Below are positions 28,677-38,046 of a DNA stretch of 64,000 nt, in pieces. The notes below the pieces were generated by a model. That model saw only the letters and a program-made list of their open reading frames with translations. It was not told the DNA's origin and made no database searches. The position numbers were made by a program, and so were the translations under genes. Source of the stretch: an uncultured Clostridia bacterium (GTDB lineage: Bacteria > Bacillota > Clostridia > TANB77 > CAG-508); the NCBI GenBank assembly GCA_948485625.1, contig CAOMRW010000002.1, positions 1 through 64,000 on the forward strand, given 5' to 3'. How positions within the stretch are numbered: position 1 is the first letter of the stretch; each line of letters begins with the position of its first letter.

Positions 28677-29006
28677 ATGAAACGGATTGAGACTGACAAT
28701 TTTATATTAACCCAAAGCATAGTTGATTCAAATGGTGATAGCACATGGCTTGTTACTAGAAAAAAGAATTCAAGAATATTTTATATTCATGTATTTGATG
28801 TAAATCATATAAATATTAAGTTCTTCAATTTTATACAAAGTCCAAGTGAAGCCATCACTGCATTATGCAAGCACATTGTATCAGAAACTGGTAAAACTCC
28901 TTATATAAATATTCATTACACTAATAAGGATTTAATTATAGCTTGCCAAAAAGCAGGTTTCCGGAAAGTAAAAAATATAAAACATCTATATAGATTTAAA
29001 ATTTAA
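28677..29006 (+). CDS. Short GNAT-like protein of unknown function
   Basis: A 109-residue protein. The C-terminal half (SPSEAITALCKHIVSETGKT, then PYINIHYTNKDLIIACQKAGFRKVKNI) looks like the last strands and helix of a GNAT acetyltransferase, including the N-x-x-x-I-x-x-x-x-K-A-G-F pattern. The N-terminal part is beta-rich. GNAT enzymes are usually 140 residues or more, so this may be a minimal or non-catalytic member. It uses CGG for Arg twice, unlike the native-looking genes. AAAGGTGG precedes the ATG. A clear promoter and terminator make it a single-gene unit. Confidence 0.6.
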   Translation: MKRIETDNFILTQSIVDSNGDSTWLVTRKKNSRIFYIHVFDVNHINIKFFNFIQSPSEAITALCKHIVSETGKTPYINIHYTNKDLIIACQKAGFRKVKNIKHLYRFKI

Positions 29007-29028
29007 AATTAATTTTAAATTTAAAACT

Positions 29029-29064
29029 CCCCCTAAAGTAAAATCAAAATATTACTTTAGGGGG
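29029..29064 (+). terminator. Terminator of the 28677 gene
   Basis: CCCCCTAAAGTAA pairs perfectly with TTACTTTAGGGGG around ten bases, followed by TCTTTATAAAG. Confidence 0.85.
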
Positions 29065-29375
29065 TCTTTATAAAGAAATTTAAAAAACTCACAATTAAAA
29101 ATAAGCATATATTTTTCTAATTAAAATAAAAGTGCAGATTTTTATAGTTATCTATATAGTAGAACTTTATTTTTATCATCTAAATTAACAATCTTATATA
29201 TCTAAACTCTCCTTTCGACTATTTTAACTTTCAATATTATTATAGTCGAAAGAATTATCTTTTATAAATAAAATCATTCAAAATCATAAGAACTCATTTA
29301 TAAATTGCAAATCACACACAACTTAAAATCCCTTAATATAGAGTAGTTGAAATTGTAAATATATCCACTACAATA
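29065..29375. other. Intergenic region with an inverted repeat and E4 copy 3
   Basis: No convincing gene. It contains an 11-base inverted repeat CTTTCGACTAT..ATAGTCGAAAG (29212-29222 and 29242-29252, 19-base loop) with a GGAG-type site beside it on the minus strand but no start codon in register, and E4 repeat copy 3 at 29335-29353. Confidence 0.4.
29335..29353 (+). repeat. Dispersed repeat E4, copy 3
   Basis: AATATAGAGTAGTTGAAAT followed by TGTAAATATAT, just after the end of the leftward ZIP gene. Confidence 0.75.
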
Positions 29376-30119
29376 TTATATCTTAGTCGCAAAAATCCCA
29401 AGAATAAAACCAATCATATTACCAATAGCTGACATTCTCCCTCTATACAATTTATTAGATTCAGGTATCAATTCTCCAGACACAATATATAACATTGCAC
29501 CAGCCGCAAAACTTAAACAAATAGCAATTACAGATTCAGATATAGCTCCTATAATAGCACCAAAAAAAGCACCTATTCCAGTAGTTATTCCAGATAATAA
29601 AACATAAAAAATAACTCTTGATTTTTTCATTCCACCATTTTTCATAGGAACAGCCATTGATATCCCCTCTGGTATATCATGCAAACAAATTGCTATTGCT
29701 AAACCCAATCCTAATTTCAATGAAGCCTCAAATCCAGACCCAATAGCCAATCCCTCTGGAAAATTATGAATAGCCAAACCAATAGAAACAATTATTCCTG
29801 TTCTTAATAAATCATTTTTACTACTATATTCTTTTTCTTTTTTACTAAACTTTTTCTGAACTACAATATCACAAAAAATCATTGATATAATTCCAATAAA
29901 TATTCCAAAAATTATACTATAAATACTACTTATTCCTAATGCCTCTGGAATCAAATCAAAACATATAATAGCCATCATTAATCCTGATGCAAAAGATAAT
30001 ATAAAACTTAAAAATTTATTCGAATTTTTTTTAATAACTATTCCTAATATACCACCCAATGTAGTACCAAATGTACCAAAAAATAACCCAAGTAATGTTG
30101 TTTTTAAAATCTCATTCAT
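29376..30119 (-). CDS. ZIP family metal transporter
   Basis: A 247-residue membrane protein with eight hydrophobic helices. The metal path motifs are plain: HNFPEGLAIGSGFEA in helix IV and HDIPEGISMAVPMKNGG in helix V. It most likely imports zinc or another divalent metal into the cytoplasm. The family is usually about 230-270 residues in this ZupT/GufA-type branch. I chose the ATG at 30119, seven bases after AAGGAG; a TTG is just upstream. It lies next to prfA but is separated by 50 bases; co-transcription is possible. Confidence 0.9.
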   Translation of the reverse strand: MNEILKTTLLGLFFGTFGTTLGGILGIVIKKNSNKFLSFILSFASGLMMAIICFDLIPEALGISSIYSIIFGIFIGIISMIFCDIVVQKKFSKKEKEYSSKNDLLRTGIIVSIGLAIHNFPEGLAIGSGFEASLKLGLGLAIAICLHDIPEGISMAVPMKNGGMKKSRVIFYVLLSGITTGIGAFFGAIIGAISESVIAICLSFAAGAMLYIVSGELIPESNKLYRGRMSAIGNMIGFILGIFATKI

Positions 30120-30173
30120 CAAAAAACTCCTTAAAATATACTTTACATTAAGTATATTCTAAGGATAATATTT

Positions 30174-31235
30174 TTATTCTTCATCACCTTTTAATCTTTC
30201 AGCTCTATCGGCAGCAATTAAATTATCAACCATTTCATCAATATTTCCATTTAAGAAGTTCTCCATTTGATAAATGCTCATACCAATTCTATGGTCTGTA
30301 ATTCTACCTTGAGGATAATTATAAGTTCTAATCTTCTCACTTCTATCTCCAGAACCAACTTGTGATTTTCTTGCATTTGCAACTTCACTATCTTGCTTTT
30401 GCTTTTCGATTTCATAAAGCTTTGTTCTAAGCATTCTCATTGCATTATCTTTATTTTGGAATTGAGACCTTTCAGTCTGACATTCAACAACGATTCCTGT
30501 TGGTTCATGTATAAGTCTTACGGCTGATGATGTTTTATTAATATGTTGTCCTCCAGCACCTGAAGCACGGAAAACCTCCATTTTTATATCAGATGGGTTT
30601 ATTTCAATCTCAACATCTTCGACAACTGGAAGTACTGCAACCGTAGCAGTTGAAGTATGAATTCTACCACTACTTTCTGTATCAGGAACTCTTTGTACTC
30701 TGTGTACTCCACTCTCAAATTTTAATCTACTATATACACCTTTTCCTGTAACCATAAAAGTTATTTCTTTGTATCCACCAAGACCTGTTTCATTTTCATT
30801 TAAAACATCTACTTTCCAATGTTTTGTTTCAGCATACATAGTATACATTCTAAATAATGTTCCAGCAAATAATGCAGCCTCTTCTCCTCCAGCACCAGCT
30901 CTAATTTCACATATAATATTTTTATCATCATCTGGATCTTTTGGAATTAATAAAAATTTTAATTCTTCTTCTATTTTAGGCAACTTTTCTTTTGACTCAT
31001 AATATTCCATTTCAGCTAATTCTTTTAATTCTTTGTCTTCCATCATCTCTTTAGCTTCATCCATTGATTCTTTTACTTTTTTATATTCTCTAAATTTCAA
31101 AACTATATCTTCTATACTTGCATGTTCTTTCATCAATTTTTGCCATTCTGCTTGATTTGATATTACTTCTGGGTCACTAATCATTTTTGTTAACTCATCA
31201 TATCTCTTTTCAACTGCTTCCAATTTTTCAAACAT
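30174..31235 (-). CDS. prfA: Peptide chain release factor 1
   Basis: Terminates translation at UAA and UAG. The GGQ catalytic motif is in [19 protein letters not shown] near residue 225, the codon-recognition region lies around [20 protein letters not shown], and the C-terminal [20 protein letters not shown] is typical. The 353 residues match RF1. The ATG at 31235 follows GAGGGGAG; earlier in-frame codons add an unconserved tail. No self-frameshift site is present, so it is not RF2. Confidence 0.96.
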   Translation of the reverse strand: MFEKLEAVEKRYDELTKMISDPEVISNQAEWQKLMKEHASIEDIVLKFREYKKVKESMDEAKEMMEDKELKELAEMEYYESKEKLPKIEEELKFLLIPKDPDDDKNIICEIRAGAGGEEAALFAGTLFRMYTMYAETKHWKVDVLNENETGLGGYKEITFMVTGKGVYSRLKFESGVHRVQRVPDTESSGRIHTSTATVAVLPVVEDVEIEINPSDIKMEVFRASGAGGQHINKTSSAVRLIHEPTGIVVECQTERSQFQNKDNAMRMLRTKLYEIEKQKQDSEVANARKSQVGSGDRSEKIRTYNYPQGRITDHRIGMSIYQMENFLNGNIDEMVDNLIAADRAERLKGDEE

Positions 31236-31345
31236 AAATATTCTCCCCTCATTATAAATCACTTTTATATTATACACTATATTTGTTACATTTACAAGCA
31301 AAATTTTAAGACATAAATAAATTTATTTAAGTTCACATATTAATT

Positions 31346-31364
31346 AATATAGAGTAGTTGAAAT
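31346..31364 (+). repeat. Dispersed repeat E4, copy 4
   Basis: AATATAGAGTAGTTGAAAT followed by TATAAATATAT, in the gap between prfA and the 31499 gene. Confidence 0.75.
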
Positions 31365-31458
31365 TATAAATATATAAATAAAATCATTTTATCCAAATGT
31401 GATTAAGCAAATCTAAAAAGCTCTAAAATATTACTTCAAAAACATTACACATAGAAAA

Positions 31459-31487
31459 ACCTCACTCTTCAAAAAGAAAAGTGAGGT
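31459..31487 (-). terminator. Terminator of the 31499 gene
   Basis: CCTCACT pairs with AGTGAGG, extended by TTC/GAA with one mismatch; on the minus strand it is followed by TTTTTCTATG. Confidence 0.7.
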
Positions 31488-31498
31488 AAATGACTTAA

Positions 31499-31861
31499 CT
31501 ATTTTAATATCTCTGTTAAAGCACTTTCATATTCTGGAATAATAGTATCAAATGGAGAAATAATCTTTCCAAACTCTTCCAGAAATATCTCTCTAATCTG
31601 GGCAAAATATTTTTCAAGTGCCATACCTAATTCAAAATCAGTATAATCGGAAATACTTCTAGAATTAAGTTTACGTTCTTCCAAATCCAAACGCTTTACT
31701 CTTGGTCTTAGAACTTGAATCCATTGTTTTCTTGGGCATTCATCTCTTGTTGCAAAAAGCTCTGGAAACATGAGTCCTGAATAGAAAATATCTATTTTCT
31801 CTAAGAGCTCTTTCTGTAACCCTATAAGCTTTTGGATTTGTTCATCAGTCAATTTTTTCAT
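31499..31861 (-). CDS. Soluble helical protein of unknown function
   Basis: A 120-residue protein, mostly helical and acidic, without signal or membrane segment. It contains LFATRDECPRKQWIQVLRPRVKRLDLEER, with a Cys-Pro that might coordinate a metal, and ends EYESALTEILK. I do not recognise the family. The ATG at 31861 follows GGAGGAAAG. It uses CGT codons for Arg (for example in RVKRLDLEERK), unlike most neighbours, which hints at transfer. It is a single-gene unit with its own terminator. Confidence 0.6.
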   Translation of the reverse strand: MKKLTDEQIQKLIGLQKELLEKIDIFYSGLMFPELFATRDECPRKQWIQVLRPRVKRLDLEERKLNSRSISDYTDFELGMALEKYFAQIREIFLEEFGKIISPFDTIIPEYESALTEILK

Positions 31862-31925
31862 ATCTTTCCTCCATATCAATAAAGAAAATATTTATATTAG
31901 CGTCAATTACAATTATATATCAACT

Positions 31926-33902
31926 TTACATAATTGTCAAATTATAATTTATTTTAGCCTCATCCAAAATATCTTTTTCTCTATTAGTACAAGTAAAAAT
32001 AATTATCTGCCTATTCTTAAATTCACTACTCAAATACATTAAAATATTCCTTAATCTCTCATCATCATAAAAAGCAAAAGCCTCATCTAATAAAATTGGT
32101 ACTTTTTCATCTGACATCTCATCTATCATAGAAAGTCTTAATGACAAATATAATTGGTCAATTGTTCCTATACTTAATCTATTAGCAGAAACATAGTCTC
32201 CACTTTCTAGTTCAACAATTAACCCTTCTGCCTCATTAAACATAACTTTAGTATATTTTTTATCTGTAATCTCAGAAATATTATTAGACAAATTCTCTGT
32301 AAACTTAGGGGCAACTAAATTCTTCATATTTTCATAAGCTGAATTCAAAACATCTTTTGCTAAATTCATACTTAAATCTAACTTTTTTAAAGTTAACATT
32401 CTTTCATTATTGTTAACTAATTCTTCTTCTATTTTTGCAAGATTATCCAATTGAGGTTCTATATTTTTTTTATCCAAATTTAAAGAATGTAATCTTAATT
32501 TTTTATCATTTATCAATTTTTGAATTTTTTCAATTTCAAAATTTATATTTTCTAAATTATTTAAATTAATAAAATTATTTATTTTATTTTTTTCTAATTT
32601 ATTTAAATAATTATTTTTTATTTTTTCTTTTTCCAAATTTATTTTTAAATTAAAATTATTTTTTAATTTATTTAATTCTTCATTTAAATTATTTAAATTA
32701 TTTTCTATTAATTTTTTTTCATTTTTTAAATTAATTAATTCTAAATTAATTTTATCAAAATTATTTTTTTCTATTTTTTCTTTATTTTTTATTTTTTTAT
32801 TTTGATGGTTTATAAAAAATAAATAAAAAATTAAAAACGTTGGTACTGTAAGGAGAAAAATATATCTAAAAATATTATTTTTTATAAAAATAAATTGAAA
32901 AATATTAATTAAAATTAATAAAATAAAAATAATATTTAATTTATTTATTTTTTTATTATTTATTTTATTTTTATTATTTTTTATTTTTTTATTTTTTAAA
33001 TTATTTTCAGAATATTTTTCGAAAATATTTTGATTATTATTTTTTAATTCATTTATTTTATTATTTAATAAATTTATTTTTTCTAAATTATCATTTTTTA
33101 TATTTTCTTTTATTTTTATTTTTTCATTTTCTATTTTTTCATTTTCATTTAATAATTTTATTTCTTTTAAAAAACTATTTTCATTTTCTAAATTTAAAAT
33201 TTCTTCATTTAAATTATTTTCTTCATTTTCAAATTCATATCTAAAATTTTTATATTTTTCTAATTCCTCTTTTTCTTCTTGCAAATTATTTATATTTCTA
33301 GCAATTATATTAATTGGCTTTTCCCTAGACCTTTCAGTCCCAACCTCATCTAATTGTCTTCTATTTATTCTATCAATTACCCTTTTAAAAGAAACACTAT
33401 CATCACCTGTCTGTGCTAAATTCGCAATTTTCTGAATTAAAAAGTTTTGTTCTTGATTTTGTAATTTTACTTCATTTTGATTTATTGCAAGAGTCGATAA
33501 AAATAAATCTTCATCTATTTTAGTTTGTTCATAAAAGAATTCATTTCCCTTATTTTTATCAATATTAAACTCCTTAGAAATATCCTCCATATTTTCATTA
33601 AATATCTTAGGATTCTTCTTATTAAAATCCCTATAAATTTCATATTTATTATTATTATCTAATTGATATTCCACTTTCCCAGAAAAATCCTCACCACTCC
33701 AAGGCTTATATCTATCATAATCTGAAAAGTCTTTACCTCTCTTATTTTTAGAAATACCATAAAAAGTATTAATCATAAAATTTATTAGAGTAGATTTTCC
33801 AGCTTCGTTTTTTCCATAAATGATATTTATTCCATCTTCTAATTTAATTTCTTTATTCCTTAATTTTCCATAAGAATTAATCATTAATTTATTTATCTTC
33901 AA
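31926..33902 (-). CDS. yhaN: YhaN-like SMC/Rad50-type ATPase
   Basis: A 658-residue ABC-type ATPase. N-terminal Walker A is GKNEAGKSTL (residues about 30-39), and the C-terminal signature and Walker B are LSIGTIDQLYLSLRL and VPILLDEAFAFYDDERL (about 607). The middle is a long coiled coil of almost only Asn, Lys, Glu, Leu and Ile, interrupted by two adjacent membrane helices (about residues 314-364). That transmembrane insertion in the coiled coil is a YhaN trait and separates it from SbcC. It should partner the YhaO-like phosphoesterase encoded 50 bases upstream. It starts with TTG after AGGAGG. The coiled-coil DNA is extremely AT-rich. Confidence 0.82.
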   Translation of the reverse strand: MKINKLMINSYGKLRNKEIKLEDGINIIYGKNEAGKSTLINFMINTFYGISKNKRGKDFSDYDRYKPWSGEDFSGKVEYQLDNNNKYEIYRDFNKKNPKIFNENMEDISKEFNIDKNKGNEFFYEQTKIDEDLFLSTLAINQNEVKLQNQEQNFLIQKIANLAQTGDDSVSFKRVIDRINRRQLDEVGTERSREKPINIIARNINNLQEEKEELEKYKNFRYEFENEENNLNEEILNLENENSFLKEIKLLNENEKIENEKIKIKENIKNDNLEKINLLNNKINELKNNNQNIFEKYSENNLKNKKIKNNKNKINNKKINKLNIIFILLILINIFQFIFIKNNIFRYIFLLTVPTFLIFYLFFINHQNKKIKNKEKIEKNNFDKINLELINLKNEKKLIENNLNNLNEELNKLKNNFNLKINLEKEKIKNNYLNKLEKNKINNFINLNNLENINFEIEKIQKLINDKKLRLHSLNLDKKNIEPQLDNLAKIEEELVNNNERMLTLKKLDLSMNLAKDVLNSAYENMKNLVAPKFTENLSNNISEITDKKYTKVMFNEAEGLIVELESGDYVSANRLSIGTIDQLYLSLRLSMIDEMSDEKVPILLDEAFAFYDDERLRNILMYLSSEFKNRQIIIFTCTNREKDILDEAKINYNLTIM

Positions 33903-33916
33903 ATCTTTATCCTCCT

Positions 33917-33951
33917 AAACTGTTTTTTTCCTCCGTCCCCAAAAACAGTTT
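33917..33951. repeat. REP-like hairpin E1, copy 2
   Basis: AAACTGTTTTT pairs with AAAAACAGTTT; the loop carries CCTCCGTCCC, the core word of the inverted repeat at 3073-3158. It fills the gap between yhaO and yhaN. Confidence 0.7.
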
Positions 33952-35052
33952 TTATTCCAAAGCATCAAAACCAATTTCAATTGCTTTTTCTATTATATCT
34001 TTCTCATCATCAGACCACTCTTCATTTTTTAGCTTTTGTAACATCTCTTTAGCAAATAATCCTTTCAAAGTATTTTCATTTGCTAATTTATTTAAATCAT
34101 AATTTATTTTCGTCTTATCTTTAATTTTTATTATACTATCATTAGAAATCAACTTATATAATTCATATCTATTAATTTCAAAGTTTCTTTTTCCTACTAA
34201 AATAATCTCTATAAAGCAATCATCACTAAATTCTAGTTCATTAATTGCTTCTATTAACTCCTCTTTTGAAACAAAAGGTGTGACATCAACATCTTTTAAT
34301 TTGAATTGTGTCTCATCTAATGGAATAAATTCTAAATCTATATTTGTTTTTTCTGTATTTCCTTTTTCTAAATTTCCTACTATCATTCCATGTTTGCCAA
34401 GTTCATCAAATCCTAAAGAAACTAATGAACCTGGATACACTATATTTTGATTTTCTTCTTGATTGTAATCTAATTTATGAATATGACCTAAAGCAATATA
34501 ATCAAAACCTTTTTCTTTTAACATTTTTCTAGATAAAGGATTATATTGTTTTTCTTCTGTTGTGCTTGCATCTAATGAACCATGAATTAATAAAACATTT
34601 AATTTACTTTTATCATCGATAATAACATTTTCTATATCACTACCTTCACAATAAAATTCATCAAAACCATGTCCATATACATTTATATCTTTTAATTCGA
34701 CTTTTTCTATTTCTGACTTAAAAATCTTAACATTATCATTCCACATAAATTTATTATAATAAGAATTCTTTATATATGGATCATGATTACCTGGAGCAAT
34801 AAAAACTTTTGTATTTGGAATCTCCTTAAACAAATTATTTATATAATCAATTGTTGATCTCTTCACATATTTTTGTTCATACAAATCTCCAGAAATAAAT
34901 AAATATTCTATATCATTCTCTTTTATATATTCAATTACCTTTTTAAAAACCTTTCTCTGCTCTAATCTTCTTAAATCTCCTAGACTATCTTTATCAGAAA
35001 GATTAACAAAAGGACTATCAAAATGCATATCTGCTATATGTACAAACTTCAT
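33952..35052 (-). CDS. yhaO: YhaO/SbcD-like metallophosphoesterase
   Basis: A 366-residue calcineurin-type phosphoesterase, the presumed nuclease subunit of a Mre11-Rad50-like pair with the downstream ATPase. Metal motifs: HIADMHFDSP at the start, FISGDLYEQ, APGNHDPYI, LLIHGSLDAS and YIALGHIHKLDY. A C-terminal accessory region of about 130 residues follows. I chose the ATG at 35052 because GGAGG lies six bases before it; a longer start at 35064 overlaps that site. In B. subtilis yhaO-yhaN are adjacent in the same order. Confidence 0.85.
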   Translation of the reverse strand: MKFVHIADMHFDSPFVNLSDKDSLGDLRRLEQRKVFKKVIEYIKENDIEYLFISGDLYEQKYVKRSTIDYINNLFKEIPNTKVFIAPGNHDPYIKNSYYNKFMWNDNVKIFKSEIEKVELKDINVYGHGFDEFYCEGSDIENVIIDDKSKLNVLLIHGSLDASTTEEKQYNPLSRKMLKEKGFDYIALGHIHKLDYNQEENQNIVYPGSLVSLGFDELGKHGMIVGNLEKGNTEKTNIDLEFIPLDETQFKLKDVDVTPFVSKEELIEAINELEFSDDCFIEIILVGKRNFEINRYELYKLISNDSIIKIKDKTKINYDLNKLANENTLKGLFAKEMLQKLKNEEWSDDEKDIIEKAIEIGFDALE

Positions 35053-35072
35053 AATTTCCTCCATATTTTTAT

Positions 35073-35101
35073 TTGACTTTTAATAAAAAACTGTGTATAA
35101 T
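35073..35101 (+). promoter_or_regulatory. Promoter of candidate antitoxin RNA 1
   Basis: TTGACT (35073-35078), exact 17-base spacer, perfect TATAAT (35096-35101). No ORF follows; transcription would reach the hairpin at 35150-35189 after about 80 bases. Confidence 0.75.
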
Positions 35102-35107
35102 AAATAT

Positions 35108-35194
35108 AGAAAACAAAACACAGAAATGTGTTGTTACATAAATCTTGTTAATACACTACATTGCCTGCCAAAGCTAAATGTAGTGTATTTTTAT
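35108..35194 (+). ncRNA. Candidate small antisense RNA (type I antitoxin 1)
   Basis: Defined by the strong promoter at 35073-35101 and by a terminator: AATACACTACATT (35150-35162) pairs perfectly with AATGTAGTGTATT (35177-35189), followed by TTTATTTATT. The RNA points at the hydrophobic peptide gene on the other strand and would overlap its 3' untranslated region, as in txpA/RatA-type modules. On the minus strand a hairpin AACACA..TGTGTT followed by TTGTTTT (about 35112-35131) could end the peptide mRNA. Confidence 0.55.
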
Positions 35195-35208
35195 TTATTC
35201 CTTATTAG

Positions 35209-35298
35209 TTAAAAGTATGTAACAACTGTTAATACGGCTACGTTTATAGTTAGTGATATCATAAATCCTATAATTAAAGATAGTAAAAAATCCACCAT
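35209..35298 (-). CDS. Hydrophobic 29-residue peptide, candidate type I toxin
   Basis: MVDFLLSLIIGFMISLTINV followed by AVLTVVTYF: a single membrane helix with almost no charge, the form of type I toxins that damage the membrane. A GAGGTGG site lies six bases before the ATG, and TATAAT on the minus strand (35392-35397) may be its -10. It converges with the small RNA described at 35108-35194. No named family is recognised; a regulatory or leader peptide is an alternative. Confidence 0.6.
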   Translation of the reverse strand: MVDFLLSLIIGFMISLTINVAVLTVVTYF

Positions 35299-35501
35299 AA
35301 ACACCACCTCACTTTCTCATAGTAAAACTATGAAGTTTAGTGGCAACTCTCACATCTGCTTTTATCTCATTTCCTATAACAAACACTATACATTATATTT
35401 TTCCAAAAAACAAGCGAACACAACAATTTTTACAAAATTCATATCACAACCAAACAATCTATTCCCCAACATTACTACACACTACCAAAACAACACACTC
35501 T

Positions 35502-35520
35502 AAAGTGGAGTAGTTGAAAA
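35502..35520 (+). repeat. Dispersed repeat E4, copy 5 (diverged)
   Basis: AAAGTGGAGTAGTTGAAAA; matches the E4 core GAGTAGTTGAAA exactly. Confidence 0.5.
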
Positions 35521-35605
35521 AATAATTTTATTGATATATTAACTTTTTCAACGGCCCATTTAAATCAAAAAAGAAGATGCTTTCTACAAAACATCTTCCC
35601 TAAAT

Positions 35606-37676
35606 CTAATTCTCATCCAAAGGCCCAAACAATTCATCAAACTTAGCCTCTAACTCTTTTTGTAAATCATAAGAATCCTCTTCTTCTTGCTGTGGAAGTA
35701 CTGGAGCATCATCTTCAAAATTTAAATCTAATATATTATCTACTGCCTTTTCTTCTTTTAAAGTTTTATCTTCAATACCTACTTTAGCTGTCACTTTATC
35801 TTCTACTTTTTCATTAATATTATCTTGTTTTTTCTCTTTGTTATTATCTTTTTTATCATCCTTATCAATGTCTTCAAATAAATCATCTAAAGACTCAATA
35901 TCTAAATTATCTACTGCTTTTTCTCCTTTATCCTCAACAAAAGGATTATAAGGATTATATTTTCTCCAAGGTCCTCTATCAATTTCTCCTATGTCATTAT
36001 GGCTAATCTCATATCTAGCAAGTTCTTTAACCATTGGATGTTTAAAATAATAAAACTTATTTGCTTTAACAGGTTTAATACCTTTTTCATAAATAATACA
36101 TAAGTCATTGTCCATTCTTCTCAATTCATCTGGAGTCATAAGAGCTCTAGCCATTACTTGATCTGACTTATTATATCCTTGTCTCCACATATGTTTATCT
36201 TTACTTACAGACCAATTATCTCTAGATATTGTCTTTTCTCCTAAGGCTTTTGAAAAGTACTCTACTGTTTTAAATGAGTTACTTCCTAAAAATACATGTG
36301 TATCACAGTTACCCATTATAGTTTCATAAGATTTCTCATAAACAGCTTCTAATTGATCAATATTTTGTAAAATAACACTAAAAGATATTCCTCTACTTCT
36401 TGAAGTAGAAATCTTTTTATCGAAATCTGGTATTTTACCAATATTAGCAAACTCATCTAATATAAAATATGTTCTTTCTTTTAATGCTCCACCATTTTTA
36501 TCTGCAAAATCATATAATTGTTGTATCATTTGTGAAAAGAATATAGTAAGTAAAAAGTCATATGCTGTATGCGTATCAGACGAAATTACATATACTGCTG
36601 TTTTTTTGCTTCCTATTTCCTCAAAATTTATTGTATCAGTTGATGTCAATTCTGCAATTTCCTTTGAATCAAATTTACCAAGCTTTGATTGCAAAGAACT
36701 TAATATTGAGCCATATGTCTTCTCTGGAGCTATTTCAATTGATTTATAATACATTCTTGCTGGATGGTCATATGGTAATTGATTTATCAAATCTGAAAGT
36801 AAGTTACTACCTCCATTTTTATTCGCAGCTCTTACAAGTTCTGCACAACTTGCCAAGTTCTGTTCTTCTTCTGGTCTTGTTGCTATTAAATAATAAATTA
36901 AAGCTTTTAATAACATTTCTGCCATATCATCCCAATATGGGTCTGAACCACTCTCAGTCTTTTGTCCTTTTACAACTGTATTTGCAATAACATCTACATC
37001 CAATTCAGATGAAATATGCATTAATGGATTGTATCCATCACTATATTGTGGTCTAACTAAATTTAAAACTTTTATTTCATAGCCATGTTCTTTCAAATAT
37101 CCTGCAGTTCTATCGTAAAGTTCACCCTTTGGATCTGTAAATATATAAGAACCTAAACATTGATATGCATTAGGAATTGAATATGATGCAGATTTACCAG
37201 AACCTGAACCGTCCAACTACTAATACATTTACATTTCCTCTTTTATCAAGTGGTAAATAATTGTCCTCTGCTAAAATAATACCTTTATTTTTACTTAATA
37301 TTTGATATTGCTCTCCTCTTTGACTCCAATCACTTGAACCATGCTCTATATCTGTAAATTGATTTTTAGGAGCTGATTTCGCAAATCCTATAAAAAATAC
37401 TACTAAATAAACTATTGTAAATCCTAGTAAAAATGATATAAAATCATGTGTTACTCCATTTGTAAATATTCCAGCAAAAGTCCCAAATGGATTTGACATA
37501 TTAGAAACTATTTTTTCCATAAATATTTCTAAAGAAATCCCTCCATCTACCTTTGCCTGAAATGTAGTATATGAAAATGGCGCAACAAATACTATGACTA
37601 ATAATAGCCATAGTATTGAACATATTATAAAACTTTTTTTATTTTTTCTTATTGCACCCTCTATTTTGTAGTTCAT
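35606..37676 (-). pseudogene. VirD4/TraG-like type IV coupling protein, frameshifted in Walker A
   Basis: Coupling ATPase that feeds DNA-protein substrates to a conjugative secretion channel. N-terminal part (37676 to about 37197): two membrane helices (about residues 15-40 and 80-105). The C-terminal part (ORF from 37216 to 35606) holds the ATPase: GSGSGKSASYSIPNA, FTDPKGELYDRT, YFILDEFANIGKIPDFD and a long acidic tail. The two parts meet in different frames exactly in the P-loop: removing one base (G at plus-strand 37211) restores VVGGSGSGKS and gives one 2079-base ORF if counted from 37685. It could be a decayed gene, an error or a recoding site. It uses GAAGGTG before the ATG at 37676. 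The two upstream small genes belong to the same unit. Confidence 0.85.
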
Positions 37677-37701
37677 ATATTTCACCTTCTCTTTTGTTAT
37701 A

Positions 37702-38034
37702 TTATCTATCTTCTACAGATAATTCTTGACTATCTTCTTTTTGTTCTCTAATTCTAGCTAATTGCATTTCTCTATCTTTTTTATTTATTCTTATATTAGT
37801 CCTTTGGCCACTTGTAAGTTCCCTATAACCATCTAAACTAACCTCATGAGTTTCTACACTAGCATCAATAGTTGGCATTAAAGTATCAACTACATCTATA
37901 GTTGCACTTGCAGTAGTTTTAGTAGCATCTCCATTTCTTTGTCCTTTTTCTAATGTATTATCAAGAGCTGCCATTGCCATAAATGAAATTACTGTTCTAG
38001 CTCCTTCTACGTTTTCTATTGGACTTCTATTCAT
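37702..38034 (-). CDS. Conjugative-element associated protein of unknown function
   Basis: A 110-residue soluble protein, rich in Thr, Ala and charged residues: MAMAALDNTLEKGQRNGDAT, then ATIDVVDTLMPTIDASVET and a basic to acidic tail REMQLARIREQKEDSQELSVEDR. No family is recognised. It is placed between an unknown protein gene and the VirD4-like gene with gaps of about 12 and 25 bases, so it belongs to the same operon and is probably a transfer accessory protein. AAGGAGG precedes the ATG. Confidence 0.6.
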   Translation of the reverse strand: MNRSPIENVEGARTVISFMAMAALDNTLEKGQRNGDATKTTASATIDVVDTLMPTIDASVETHEVSLDGYRELTSGQRTNIRINKKDREMQLARIREQKEDSQELSVEDR

Positions 38035-38046
38035 TTAACTTCCTCC

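Noticed and set aside
28526..31364. CRISPR array made of the E4 repeat
   Set aside because: Copies are hundreds to thousands of bases apart, no regular spacers exist, and no cas genes are in the window.
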